NCBI RefSeq assembly: GCF_001039355.2
Contig: NW_019774513.1
Location: 1-49,133, forward strand
Direction of reading: 5' to 3'
Length of the DNA stretch: 49,133 bases
Origin: Lingula anatina
Lineage: Eukaryota > Brachiopoda > Lingulata > Lingulida > Lingulidae
A model generated the notes under the pieces. The model was not told the DNA's origin. It was given only the letters and a program-made list of their open reading frames with translations, and made no database searches. A program made the position numbers and the translations under genes. Shown piece after piece: positions 11,701 through 22,695 of the stretch; positions within the stretch are counted from its first letter, which is position 1; each line of letters begins with the position of its first letter.

Positions 11701-14700
11701 TTGTCCAAATGTTTTATTTTGTTTAAGTACTTGGTGCAAGAGAAAACAATGTTTTAGACCGAAAAACATATTGTAATTCCATGATAGTTTGGCATTTCTA
11801 ATATACTGTAATATTTGGAGCACGAGGGGAAAATAATTTATTTAATGTTTATTCTACTGTCGGTAAGTTGTATTTCTTCCGTTTTTTCAATATTCGGTGA
11901 CAAGCAAACTAAAGATGTTCAAAGACAATTTATTGCTTTAGATTATTTATTATTTATTTACAAAGTTATACTTGTAGGAGATAAATAAAAGACCAAAACC
12001 AGTGATGCTTGAATTTTCAAAGTGAGTATCTAGAAAGTTTCACAGTTGGATGTTTTGCATTTGTGACAGTAACGTGTCTTCCTTTTTGGGGTTAGACAAT
12101 GAATTACTTTTTATTATTCATCGTTCCATGAGAGTGAAACGTTGATACAAACTTCTTCATGTGGGACCCTAAGATAATCAAACATATTGTAGTTTGCAAT
12201 CTGAGCACTTATAGAGCATGCCTGTGACATCAATTGCAGCTCTACCAGTAGGCCTAAATTGGGTTTGGGTGTAAAGCATGTTTACGATATTTTGCGTTTG
12301 TACTTACTTGAGGTAATGAAAGCTGCATGGCTTGGTCGTTTGGATAGTACGGTGATGCACTCCTGTCATATTCCGTATCATGACTTCCCGTTATAGCATC
12401 AGGTGGACATTTCCTTTCGTACATTTTGACAGGTTTCAACTTGTCTATAAATATCTGAATTGGCTTGGGAAATGGTCCTGAAAAGAAGCTTTTAAAGTAA
12501 CTTTGATTTTCTCGGCAATCGGACTCGGGTTTTATACTGGATTATGATAGACAGTTATATGACGGCGTGGTCCTATTGAATCAATTGGCCGTGACGTTTA
12601 TCAAGGGCGCTAAAGTCAGCAGAAGGTGCGAAAATTGATATTTTAGCCTTATTGTCAATATCTGATTGGTAATTACATAATTTCACAGGCGACTTAAATC
12701 CCAAAAATCTATGAATCAAACAGTAATATTATTTTCAATAAGATAGTTGATTTTGAAAGTTAAGGAACAAACAATCATGTCATAATCATAAATGAAAGAG
12801 AGTCTACTTTTCTATACTATCGCAAAAAAAAAAAAAAAAAAAAAATTACTCTTGTTGGTCTTTGTCCGTTCATACTCCCCTTTATATTGCACTGAGAATA
12901 AGACAATTTGCTCTGTCTATTGAAAGGTATATTTCTTTTTGTCATGAGAAGTCACACTTGTATTACTCCAATAAATGCCGTAATGCTGCACTTCAAATAT
13001 CGCAAATAACAATTCTAGATCACAAAGCCACACTTTTCTTAAACAAAGACTAGCTTAAAATATGTTTGTTTCACACATGAAGTGATCGAGGTGAAGATCA
13101 AATGATGATAAATTATTTGTAGAGATATGAAAATGCAAAATAAAATCTAGTAATATATCTATTTTTTCTTGTGCGACGCGCATCTTGCCGCTAAAATATT
13201 TAGGCCTATATCATACCAATTATGCATGCATTTACTATTGATAAGTTGTCTTTAAACACAGCTAATTCAAATATTATCAACATCAATTTGTATAGAACTA
13301 GCCCTAAGCAAAGCAGTTATGATCAATATGTATGTACTAGTCCTAAGCAAAACAGTTATGATTCAATTCACAGATTAAAAAAAAACTTACCGTTCTCACG
13401 GTTGACCAGACCCTAATACGGCTTATTACTTCTCTGATATATTTAATCGTATACATGAATACCGTGTGTTTATTCTCTGTAACTACATGTATATACCCAA
13501 TGAATATTATTTTTAATTTTAACACCCTAATCACAAAAGTGAAAATATAAGGCACCGTTCACATGAAAAATCCAAATTCCAAAAATCCAATTGTTGGTAT
13601 CTTGTAAGCACGGTCTGTGCCCTGAATACCCCGTGGCGTAATTAACTAGCAGAGCGAGCGAGTTGCTTCCTGTTGCCGACACGGCAGAAATTATATACGT
13701 TATCATTTTTATTTTATTTTTTCCACGCTGTTCTTATGTTTATTTATATTGTGTTAGAGAAGAATCTAGAATACTGCTCAATATTAAGTAACATCTATTC
13801 ATCTAGTCATGTGATCAACTGTATAAAAGCCGATGTTGCATGTACTCTGCGCTGTCATTTATATACTTACTGGCAGAGTGGAGGTATGTTACGATATTAC
13901 GTGTAGATTGTGTAAAATTTATGTGTTTAATAAAGTGTAATTCACTTATATAGAGATATTTTGTGTAGTTTACAAAAGTTTACATAAGTTTACTTAAGTT
14001 TAATCAGTAACATAAGTTATGAGCATCGTATTTATTAAAGTTTATGTTAGTATGGGTGTGGCATTTTCATGACCAACACGCACATGTATATTTATGTTAT
14101 CAAATAAATTTACAGTACCAGCTCAGATTTCTATGGCCGTATCTGAGCAGCCATTTTAGCAGCGGAGAAAGCGAGACTGGATATTGTTTTAGTGTGAGTG
14201 TTTTTAAAATTAAATAATAAATAATTAGAGAAAACTTACACGCATGTAAAGATCAATTATTTGTTGTTAAGATCTCATGAATTACGTTTGGTATATTTAG
14301 TTTATTTATCTCATTATTTCACTGTTTTGTTATTATTATATTTTCTTTTTCTTTTCTTTTTATAGTTAGTTTTCACCAGTTTTGTCCAGTTTCTGTTCAG
14401 TTTTTGTTCAGTTTCTGTTCAGATTCTGTTCAGTTCTGTTCACTGCGTGAATAAACGGCAGTATTATCCAACGGTGTTGCTTCATTTACTCGTGGTCCGC
14501 TACATTCCAAAACTGCAAGTTAGAGAGAAAGAAAATGACGGTCACGGTTGCTTTGAAAAATGTGTTTGTCATTTTTGTGCAACAGCAAGACGAAGAAGAT
14601 GAGGTCCATATACACACGACTGATATGAGTGCAAACTGATGAAATCCTGTTTAGAGATACTACTGCGCATGCGTCTAGGCATCAAAAGCTCCTCCGAGCG

Positions 14701-17350
14701 CAGCCGAGAATTAATTACCACTGATAAAGACACTGTAATAAATAAATGGAGTGATGATTTCCAAATACTGTACAATAGCTATGGGAATAATAAGCCTAGG
14801 AAAGACAAACACAAGGCTGACATACAAAATAGTAATATTCTGAAAGAGCAATACATGATAGATCCTCTGTACGAAAGTAATGGGATGTTGAATAGAAATA
14901 TTGATATTAGTGAAATAGTTCGTGTAATAGCCAAAATGAAAAAAGGAAAAGACCTGGAGTAGACATGCTGCCCAACGAAGTGTACAAATGTGATGATGCT
15001 ATTAAAGTTATGCTTGGATTCAGGAAAGATACCCTTAGTATGGCTGGAAGGCAATTATTTGCCCTATTCCAAAGGACAGTAAATTGGATCAGAGGGTTCC
15101 TCTGAATTACAGAGGAATTAGTTTATTATGTTGTTCAGCAAAAATGTACACGAGTCTTTTAAACGATATATTAACTGAGTTTTTTGACAACAGAAATATT
15201 CTAGTAGATGAGCAGAATGGTTTTCGCAGGGATAGGTCTTGTCAAGATCACATATTTGCCTTGGATTCTATCATAAGAAATAGACTTAATGTTGCATTAT
15301 CAACCTTTTGTGCTTTCATAGACTTTCATAAAGCATATGATTGCATCGACAGAGATTATTTAATGTACAAATTATTGAGATCTGGTATAGATGGTAAAGT
15401 ATACTGGGCTATTAGAAACATATATGCATTTACAGAAGCTTGTGTTAAGGTAGGAGACATGCAATCTAATTGGTTTAATACTGAATATGGCGTAAGACAA
15501 GGTGATAATCTATCACCAACCCTATTTGCCTTATATATTAATGACTTAGCGCAAGGATCTCGAAAAGTGTTAAAGTAGGAAAAAACTTTGTAGATATATT
15601 ATTATATGCAGATGATGTGGTATTTATTGCTCCTACTGAGGAAAACTTGCAAGCTATGCTTGATAAGCTAAGTGAGTGGTCTTATAAATGGAGTTAATTT
15701 GTTAACCAAAAGAAAACAAAAATCGTACATTTTAGAAAACCAGGTGTTGAAAGGAGTAACTTTCAGTTTAATTGCGGTGGAGTGCCACTTGATTATGAAA
15801 AGTCTTATAAATATCTTGGAGTTACCTTAGCAGAGACACTCGTGCTGCAGGTAGGGCACTGGGTTCCATAATAGCTAAGTATAAACATCAAGGATATATG
15901 GGGTATTCCACGTACACAAAGCTTTTTGATTCTTGTGTTAGTCCCATTCTAGAATATGCAGCAGGTGTTTGGGGATATAATGACTATAAGCAGCTAGATA
16001 AAATTCAGTTTAGAGCCGCCAGGGTATTTCTTGGGGTGCGCAGATTTACTCCTCTTCTGGCTATAGAAGGAGATATAGGATGGATGAATACTAAGTATAA
16101 AAGATGGTTGCATCTTATAAGATTGTGGAACAGACTTTTGAGCATGAGTGACGATAGGATCACAAAACAAATTTTCCTTAGAGATTATGACTTGGCAAAA
16201 GATTAATTGGTGTGCTCATGTCTCTCAAGTTTTAGCTGTTTGTGAAATGGAGCATTTGTTTAATGATTTAGTTTATTGTGATGTTGGCGTTATAAAGAAC
16301 ATATTATTTAAACTGCAGGAGAGAGCCTGGAAAGAAGCCGTATTAAAAAAACCAAAGTTAAGGGTCTATAGAAAACTTAAAGAAAATTTAGTTGTGGAAA
16401 ATTATGTTAAGTATAATTTAAAAGCTGCAGAAAGATCGATCATGGCCCAATTTAGATCAGGGGTTCTTCCATTATATGTAGAAACGGGCCGCTTTGTTAA
16501 CAAAAAATTAGATGACAGACTATGTATTCTTTGTAACACAAAAAAAGTAGAAGATGAGTATCATTTTTTTATTTGATTGTCCAATTTATAAAAATTTAAG
16601 GAAAAAATGGTTTGAAAAAGTAAAAGTGGGTGATCTTATCTTTCATGACCTGGAAGAGGTTAAAGAGAGACCTCAAGTGCTTTTTACAGATTTTCATAGA
16701 AGCACAGCGAGGTTTCTCTTTAACTGCTTTCAGGTCAGAAAGAAGCTTCTATATAACTAATGTTTGGTAACCGGTGACTTTGTAAGCCCATAGGGCTGGG
16801 CCGTTACTTATATATTCACATTATTGTATTATATTTGTATATATTCGGCATTGTCACGGAAATAAATCAATTTAACTAACTAATTACAGCTTTGGAAACT
16901 ACTCGCACGCGCTGCTAGTTAATTACCCCGCGGGGTATTCAGGGCACAGACAGTGATCAATAGATACTGCCAATGGATTTTTGGATTTTTGGAATTTTGA
17001 TTTTTCATAATAATCAATACATGGCAATGCATATTTGTGAGAAGTTTGTAACATGCTTAAATTGGAATCTCAAAAATAAATCTGACATTGAAAATACTAA
17101 TTATTTTCTCAACGGTTAAAATCTAAATTAAGCGATTTTACTCACCGGCATTGTCAGCTAGGGTTTTTTCAAAGGCAGTCTGAATAAGATCGATATACTC
17201 GCTATCAAACTGTCTTTCCCCGAGGTCGTCCCACCATTTAGTGAGACGTTCTGTCACAAGGCTACTTGCGGGAACATCAATATTTAAGGCACGGGCAAAT
17301 TCGAGTCTTTCGGGTTGACTTAATCGGTCGATCTTCTTATCGAAGTCCAT
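6056..17350 (-). CDS. GIMAP/AIG1 GTPase with coiled coil and Hedgehog-type Hint (Hog) domain, three exons
   Basis: Coding exons 17350-17146, 12477-12308 and 7918-6056 join without breaking frame (phase 1, then phase 0) and predict 745 residues. Order: a 68-residue charged helical module; a linker; an AIG1 GTPase domain with P-loop GKTGNGKSS at 136-144, candidate G2 threonine at 165-166, DTPG at 185-188, the GIMAP conserved box with FTEEEEKA near 227-234, THAD at 255-258 and FVFCNNEA at 297-304; a charged coiled coil at about 400-475; and a Hint domain beginning at Cys545 with SPGH at 613-616 and GTIIVNGVLASCY ending near 687. A hydrophobic tail of about 55 residues ends in LPAWR. GIMAPs are membrane-associated GTPases, and Hint domains of Hedgehog type cleave themselves before the first cysteine. 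Joining both suggests a self-processing GTPase; that is inference. There is one long 3' exon for all recognised domains and no internal stop. The N terminus is the only part that rests on splice prediction. Confidence 0.85.
8411..8554 (+). pseudogene. 3' end of a dead LINE
   Basis: The frame contains FSIAAPILWNQLPSHIR, followed by a VFKKRLKTFLF stretch and a stop. This matches the conserved C-terminal tail seen in many CR1/RTE-type reverse transcriptases (AAPxLWNxLPxxIR then FKxxLKTxLF). No reverse transcriptase domain is present upstream, so it is a 5'-truncated copy. It lies inside intron 2 of the GTPase-Hint gene, antisense to it, and an (ATT)n tract follows at 8739. Confidence 0.65.
8739..8792. 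repeat. (ATT)n microsatellite
   Basis: An ATT-type run with a short inverted start; it may be the 3' tail of the LINE fragment just upstream. Confidence 0.85.
8850..9160. repeat. Local duplications
   Basis: A block starting ACCTGTAGAAATAAAG and containing TTTGTACGAC and TTTTGGTCAATTA occurs at 8854-8912 and again near 9088-9146. Inside the first part a 42-bp unit (AGATAGTGAATCTATATGTT followed by ACAACGA) is repeated at 8909 and 8951. No coding signal. Confidence 0.7.
10110..10364 (+). pseudogene. Possible Tc1/mariner-type transposase relic (helix-turn-helix part)
   Basis: The end of this frame reads MTQAVYHRVVNLWQNGAKK followed by TDIARQT, which resembles the N-terminal DNA-binding helices of Tc1/mariner transposases (short helix, NG turn, xIARxx helix). 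The frame then stops and the following 600 bp carry many stops in all plus frames. No catalytic DDE part can be read. It is an old relic at best. Confidence 0.3.
11503..11694. repeat. Three copies of GGTAACGTATGTTCC-like motif
   Basis: GGTAACGTATGTTCC occurs near 11502 and 11678, and GGTAACGTATGATCC near 11527, inside intron 2 of the GTPase-Hint gene. It could be a transcription-factor site cluster or a repeat remnant. Confidence 0.5.
12308..12477 (-). CDS. GTPase-Hint gene, exon 2 (linker)
   Basis: The 170-nt exon has acceptor CTTCTTTTCAG (ctg at 12478-12480) and donor GTAAGT (12302-12307). It is open in the frame required by both neighbours and encodes a 57-residue linker including PFPKPIQIFIDKLKPVKMYE and ending LSLPQ. 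An internal ATG at 12424 could be an alternative start that would drop the N-terminal helical module. Confidence 0.75.
14380..14445 (+). repeat. Short tandem repeat, unit TTCTGTTCAGT
   Basis: Five to six imperfect copies of an 11-12-bp unit (CAGTTTCTGTTCAG) lie just upstream of the LINE coding remains. Confidence 0.7.
14639..16880 (+). pseudogene. Broken non-LTR retrotransposon (LINE) with reverse transcriptase
   Basis: Several frames together give a recognisable non-LTR reverse transcriptase. At 15084-15578 there are NYRGISLL, the motif A-like FIDFHKAYD and the motif B GVRQGDNLSP. Motif C YADD follows at 15605-15616 in another frame. Downstream frames give LEYAAGVWG, and a C-terminal CILCN ... 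DCPIY cysteine/histidine region. The coding sequence is broken by several frameshifts and stops (for example near 14960, 15577, 15697, 15860, 16206 and 16576), so it is dead. There is no endonuclease domain at the 5' end, so the copy is also truncated. The clade (CR1, Jockey or relatives) is not resolved. Confidence 0.9.
17146..17350 (-). CDS. GTPase-Hint gene, exon 1 (N-terminal helical module)
   Basis: The ATG at 17350 has G at -3 and G at +4, and the exon ends at donor GTGAGT (17141-17145), phase 1, matching exon 2. The 68 residues (starting MDFDKKIDRL, with LTKWWDDLGERQFDSEY in the middle) are charged, free of cysteine and predicted mostly helical by composition. The size and position before a GTPase recall death-fold adaptor domains, but I cannot show homology. 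Joining to exon 2 rests on phase and splice signals only. Confidence 0.65.
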
Positions 17351-17388
17351 CACCTATCACCTATGAGACGTAAAAAAATAACTTGGGG

Positions 17389-17396
17389 TTTATATA
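17389..17396 (-). promoter_or_regulatory. TATA-like box upstream of the GTPase-Hint ATG
   Basis: TATATAAA on the minus strand lies about 40-46 bp before the ATG at 17350. Transcription starting some 25-30 bp below it would leave a very short leader. AT-rich surroundings make a chance match possible. Confidence 0.35.
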
Positions 17397-17635
17397 GATA
17401 CAATTCTAGATTAACCGCCTAACCACAGATGACAAGGATCAGACGAACTTAGATACGGACCGAAATAAATTTCCCGATATTTGACAAGTATTTGACTTTG
17501 GCCAAACCTTTAACAAGAATTCTATATTTATAGGGTCACCTGCGTACACATTGGTCAGGAAAGAAACCTGCATTTTTTTACTAGAATATAGAATTTGCCC
17601 CAAGATCTTTCAGCCCCTCTGTCCAGACCTCCGTT

Positions 17636-17661
17636 TCACACACACACACACACACACACAC
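17636..17661. repeat. (CA)n microsatellite
   Basis: An uninterrupted CA run of about 26 bp. Confidence 0.9.
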
Positions 17662-18194
17662 TAATAAAATAAAATTAAATTTAAAAAAAAATGAAATAAA
17701 ATAAATAAAATAAGTCGGGAACCCTGACTAAAAGCATGATTTCTAACGTTATTAAATCTGTGAATCACCGAGTCCTGTTCATGAAAAATATGAAAAGCTG
17801 CTTTCGTTTTTTTTTTTTTTGTTTTCAGCTGCTAGTCGACGAAGCCTAGCCTCGTTGGCAAGCTCAACTTAAACTTGATAAATGAGAGCATAATCAACAA
17901 ATCTTTTGTAAGTGCATACCTTCTTCAATGTATCATGTTATAACATCTTTGAATGTTACTGAAATTTATTGATTAAAAAAATAATAAAATGCAACATCAC
18001 CCAGCCGATCGCGGGTTTAATTATACGTTTGTTCGATGGCAGCGTTCCATGGCTTTGTATTGTTGAGCTTTTATTAATATCAAACACTTAAAATAAATAT
18101 TTATAAGTTTGATATTTTTATTAATTGAAATGGTCTCCGGATAATCTGTATAATCGCATAAAAGCGTATAATTATGTTACGTGTGCCTGATAAA

Positions 18195-18202
18195 TGACGT
18201 CA
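18195..18202. promoter_or_regulatory. CRE-like palindrome TGACGTCA
   Basis: A perfect TGACGTCA site lies about 850 bp upstream of the GTPase-Hint ATG. This is the consensus for CREB/ATF factors. The surrounding 18350-18480 also repeats GACGTCTTTAT-like words. Binding is untested and a chance match is possible. Confidence 0.3.
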
Positions 18203-18689
18203 TCACTCTATGCGGTCGTCCAACCACATTTGAGAGTCAATTTTCAGCTCTTTTACTCTTCAGGAAATGGATCTGAATATTCTATTTACAAGCCTTTTCA
18301 ACTTTGTAAAGCTCTATCGGAAAGATCAGGGTCTACGGGTTTACTACCCTTGTATGTCTTAGCTGAAAATTGTAGTTGCACTAATACTACGTCTTTCCGA
18401 TCAAGTAAAGACGTCTAAACATGTGACGTCTTTATATCCTTTTTCCGATCAATAATAGACGGTTTTTGTCACGTCTTTATTACCCTTTTCCAATATAATG
18501 TTGTCGCTTACGACAACAAGTTGCAATTACGGTCGTATCACTAGTCATCTTTGTTTTTGTTATGCAAATGATTTGCTCAGTATATACGGTCAGCAGTAGT
18601 TCTGGGCGCGGCCACATTTGTAATTGACGAGCAGAAGGGTCAGGTCGCCAAGTATCAAGATTTTGTGTATAGCAAAGGACATTGATTCT

Positions 18690-19060
18690 ACGTTGATTCA
18701 ACGTTGATCCACCAAAATTAACGTTGATTCAATGTTGAATCAACGTCGTTTGTCTGCTGGGACCATCCCAGCGGGCACTCAACGTTGATTCAACATTGAG
18801 GATAGGTTGAGATGATGTTGATCCATCAATACTGATAGATCAACAAGATCTCAACATAGAATCAACCTTTTCTTGTCAACCAATTGTCAATGTTGATAGA
18901 TCAACAGGGTCTCAACATTGATTTAACCTTTCTTTATCAATCAATTTTCAATGTTGATAGATCAACAGGATTTCAACATTGAATCAACCTGTGTTTGTAA
19001 ACCCTTTGTCAATGTTGCCATATCAACTGGATCTCAACATTGGGTCAACCTTAACCTTAT
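18690..19060. repeat. Minisatellite rich in (C)AACGTTGATTCAAC, about 62-bp period
   Basis: At least three units of about 62 bp (near 18837, 18898 and 18960) share TTGATAGATCAACAGG and CTCAACATTGAATCAACC. The left part is palindromic (CAACGTTGATTCAACGTTG), followed by CCCAGCGGGCACTCAACG at 18773. Repeats with this CCAGCGGGCA start are probably ends of a nonautonomous transposon whose interior became a minisatellite. Confidence 0.8.
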
Positions 19061-19209
19061 GACCTTAATCATAACCTTGATTTAAATGATTATCTCACTA
19101 GAGAGGTATGCATAGGGGTAATTACCCCTCATAAAACGCTTGTTTTACCCCTTTTTCATTAAAATTAATTTTGTGAAAAAAGCGGTCGTCAGTTTTTTTT
19201 AACTTTCCA

Positions 19210-19425
19210 GATTTGATGTTCAGGTTATCTTTAAGAAAAAGAAAAAACACAGGGTCACCAGCCTTACTTTATGGCAAATGGACAAAATTTTACTCAAGGT
19301 TGAAGAAAAAGCTTGAAAAAGCCGAAAATGCCTGTTTTTCTGGAAATTTAAGTTAGCTGTGAGAAAAAATTAGACTGGTGACCCTTTGTTTTTGTTTTCT
19401 TAAAATTATCTTAACTACCTGATGT
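19210..19425. repeat. Foldback element
   Basis: The arm at about 19216-19262 (containing TCTTTAAGAAAAAG and CAGGGTCACC) is the imperfect reverse complement of about 19374-19420 (GGTGACCC, TTCTTAAAATTATC). The loop is about 110 bp. It resembles a small MITE. Confidence 0.55.
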
Positions 19426-19656
19426 GACGTTATTGTGTTTATAATTTTAGTAAAGCTAATTTGTTGTTTAATTTTTATGAGTAATTATCGTATGTGCCTG
19501 CATACTTGTATAATGTAAATGAAGTGCGGGACTGTTATTAAGTGCAAGACTCCAGATAACATGAACTGATGCAACACGTGAGTGTGGACAGAGTGTAACA
19601 CTTTTACATTACAAAAACTGTACTTTGTGAGGCCACACTATCAGGAGGATCGTTCA

Positions 19657-19657
19657 N
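19657..19657. other. Single ambiguous base
   Basis: A lone N interrupts otherwise normal sequence. A similar lone N at 41335 lies at a duplication boundary, so both may mark contig joins. Confidence 0.6.
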
Positions 19658-19667
19658 CATTCTAACT

Positions 19668-19805
19668 GGGGCGGATCCAGAGATATTTTCTGACAGTCTT
19701 CCAAATTCTCTTTGTTGATCCATCCTACATTTTTGACCGTCTTCCGACAGACGAAATTAGATACCCGACAATGTAAACTTCAAAATCTGAGCCTCAATCC
19801 GCCCC
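19668..19805. mobile_element. Short MITE with GGGGCGGATC ends
   Basis: The left end GGGGCGGATCCAGA and the right end CTCAATCCGCCCC form an inverted repeat of about 13 bp around a 138-bp element. A related GGGGCAAATCCAGGA sequence occurs at 3643. No coding capacity. Confidence 0.6.
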
Positions 19806-20547
19806 TGCTGACGACCAGCTGCTATGGTCATTTCTTGTGATATTCTGGTGCACACCAATCCTTCTGAGATGTACCTAAGCATATCTAGTGCGTGTTCTTC
19901 ATAAAATTAAGAAATCATTATGTTTTAACACCGTAATGACGATGTGCTTTGCTTCACAGTTGCTCCGGTGATAATCCTAGTACCCGCCATGTTGAAAATA
20001 GGTCACAGAGTTAGCATTGTTATTTTACATTTAGTTTCTACAACATAAACAAATTTAAAAAATGTATTTCTGCTTAATAAGTTTGTCTGCAGGGCAAACA
20101 TGATTGTTTTAAGGGCTTTTCACAAACCTATACATGGTTTTGACTTATTAATTTAGTTGAAGAAACAGATTAGCATTTCAGTAGTATACAAATATTCGTT
20201 TTTAGGCCCTTTTTAAAATTGTTATAGTTCTAATTTTACAAGGTTTAACACAGTTTTTATTTCACAAAATTTATTTTGCAACCCTTTTCTATCAGCACAT
20301 ATCAAAATTATATGGATACAACCTGCAAAAAAAGAAGATGTGTGCATTTAAAGAAGGGGAGGGGTTAAGCATACGGAAAACATGCCTTATTAGAATCAAC
20401 CTTGTGTGGTCATGACAGTGCCCTTTCGAAAAATCTGTACTGGGTATTAAAGGTCTTTCCTTAACCCATCATATGGCATACCTAAATAATTCCTTATGAT
20501 GTACATGATTTTTTAAAATAATATTTAAAATTATAACTTTTCAAGAG

Positions 20548-20910
20548 CTAAAAAATTCTATATTTTGGCAAAATTGCGGATAAAAGACCTTCCCCCATAT
20601 CTCTAAAACTAATGATCCAAAATAAGAAAGCCAGTGGCTCACAATATCTTTCATGTTGATGGCTTACCACTCCAAAAATTATTAAAATCTGCTGACCCCC
20701 ACCTTGCCGCCTTCTGACCGATCTGTTTGGCTTTCTCATGGACGCGCTCTTAATTACCGGCTTGACAGCGGCGACAGTGCCTGCTGCTGTGAACGACTTG
20801 CGCTGTCTGTCGTAACCCCCTATCATTAACACTGTCGGGGGTTTGCGCGCTAGCACGTAAGATATAGACAGCGTAGGCTTTGAAAGTGTCTGGTTTTTAA
20901 ATAGTTGCAC
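20548..20910 (-). CDS. Unrecognised 120-residue open frame
   Basis: The frame is basic in its middle (KPNRSVRRRQGGGQQ) with hydrophobic flanks. I recognise no domain and no splice signal that ties it to either neighbouring gene, both on the same strand. It might be part of an old repeat. I list it because it is the longest open frame between the two host genes. Confidence 0.15.
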   Translation of the reverse strand: MQLFKNQTLSKPTLSISYVLARKPPTVLMIGGYDRQRKSFTAAGTVAAVKPVIKSASMRKPNRSVRRRQGGGQQILIIFGVVSHQHERYCEPLAFLFWIISFRDMGEGLLSAILPKYRIF

Positions 20911-22057
20911 GGTAGATTACAGTTTTTCTCACATTTCAGGATTGCTGCTAAGAATTTGTGTAGTGGATTCTAGGTAATGCATCAAAATGAATGACTTTGC
21001 GACTATCAAAATCAATTAAGAAAGAAGAACCAATAAAGACTAGTCTTATTTATTACAACTGCCGTCATCCAGACAAAGTTAACTATGGCCAGTGATGTCT
21101 AAAACGACCGATATCCTCATTCCACGTTAATTATTAAATAGTACACTCTGTATTGAGAAGAACCTGGGCTGTTTCGACAGGGGGATTTCCAGCAAGAAAC
21201 CGCGATCGAATTCAACCCCCCCCCCCCCCCGGTTGCTTAAAAACGCCCTTCTCTCAAAACAGTTTTATTTGTATCTAAGGTCAATATGTTTAATAAATAG
21301 AGCGAAAAAAAAATAACCGTGTACATATTTGTTCTTAATGATTCTGTAGCTGGGCTCTCAGTTGTTGGCCACCCTGGACATGAAAGATTTATGTATCTTT
21401 CGGCATGTAGAGAATTAAAACAAATACACTATCTGTTCAGAAACATTGCAACATGTGCCTTGGATAACATTGTGGTAGGACATGTTTAAAAAGTAAATTG
21501 TACAAAGGATAAACCTATATTCATACAGGTGTGCACTTTTTCATAAACATTTTATTAGCTTTGGAACAAATTCACCTCCAAATGTTCTTAATTTCTATAC
21601 CATGGAGGAGAAATCCACGCCCAGAAAAAACACAACAACTTAGACAAGCTATGACCCAGAGTGCAACAGAATCCCTCAGCAAAGATTGGCAGCGCATGGG
21701 TTAGCGCCTTTATCATGCACGTGGGTGCCCCCTCCGCTATTGATATGAATTATTGTATACTAATCTTGATAAATAATGCGAGTAGACTTTGATTGTAAGT
21801 TACAATGGAAAATTAAAAAAAAAATATTTTAGTAAAACTAGCAGTTAAAACTGTTTATTTTCAACGATTATATTGACAAATCCACATCAGCCACAGGAAA
21901 TATGTAATTTAACTTTTTTTACAATTATAGAATCAATTATATATAAAAGTGTTCTTCCTGAACGAGTATATATTATAAAAAAAGGGGAGCTGATACAGAC
22001 AGACAAGAAAACGAAGTTAATCTGTTCTCTCCATTTTGATTAATATCAGTCCCTACC
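20911..22057. other. No recognisable feature
   Basis: Includes a C14 tract near 21217. No exon with supporting splice sites was found, although the 3' end of the SRCR/EGF gene should lie between here and 23347. Confidence 0.4.
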
Positions 22058-22695
22058 GGAGGCCTCGTCAAGGGCGCAAACGGATCAAAATACAAGAGAA
22101 GACTCTGACTACAAACGGTCAATGCGAAACGTCGCACAAAAATACTCGTTTGACGTTAGCGCCACATCGCGCGTACAGTTAACAAAGAAATGCGGTTACG
22201 TTACATTATAAATGACTGTGGTTTTGAGACAAATGTATGAATAACTTTTAAAAATCAGTGCGTATAATCAATGTTTTTCAGCATATTTTCTGGAATGTGC
22301 GCATTTACTGACGAGTTCAGTTTTTGAGTTCAGTGTTTTCTGTGTTTTAATATGGTCGTGCTTTCCTTAGTATTGACCACTTCAGTCCATAATTTTTATT
22401 TTATTTTATTTTATTTTATTATTATTTTTTGTTATTGTTGTCCTTAAGAGTCCAAATATAGTAGCTTAAAGAGGTATGGTGGCGTTTGGATAAGCAGTTG
22501 AAACAGATCTATAGTTCTTGCACATATACTTAAATTCACACTCAGATATACCGATGTATTATTTTGTTTCGTTTTTGGTTATCACAGTTGCCTTATACAT
22601 TTAATTTTTTTTTCTAGACATTTGACATTCATTGAGCATTCACTTTTTATTCTACAGTGGCAAGTACTTCTGATACATTATCGACAGCCCTAGAG

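Larger units (their letters stand above)
13563..17008. mobile_element. 3.4-kb element with about 100-bp terminal inverted repeats
   Basis: The left end starts ATGAAAAATCCAAATTCC and runs through CTGTGCCCTGAATACCCCG and TAATTAACTAGCAG to about 13665. The right end is its reverse complement from about 16900 to 17008. Homology stops at both outer edges, and I see no clear target duplication. The interior includes a broken LINE in plus orientation and a tract of TTCTGTTCAGTT repeats, so it is a composite: a nonautonomous DNA element carrying a later retroelement insertion. It sits in intron 1 of the GTPase-Hint gene. Confidence 0.7.

Noticed and set aside
13885-14505. Possible solo LTR (starts TGTTACG, ends CGCTACA)
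   Set aside because: No matching 5-bp target duplication, and no second copy in the window to confirm the borders.
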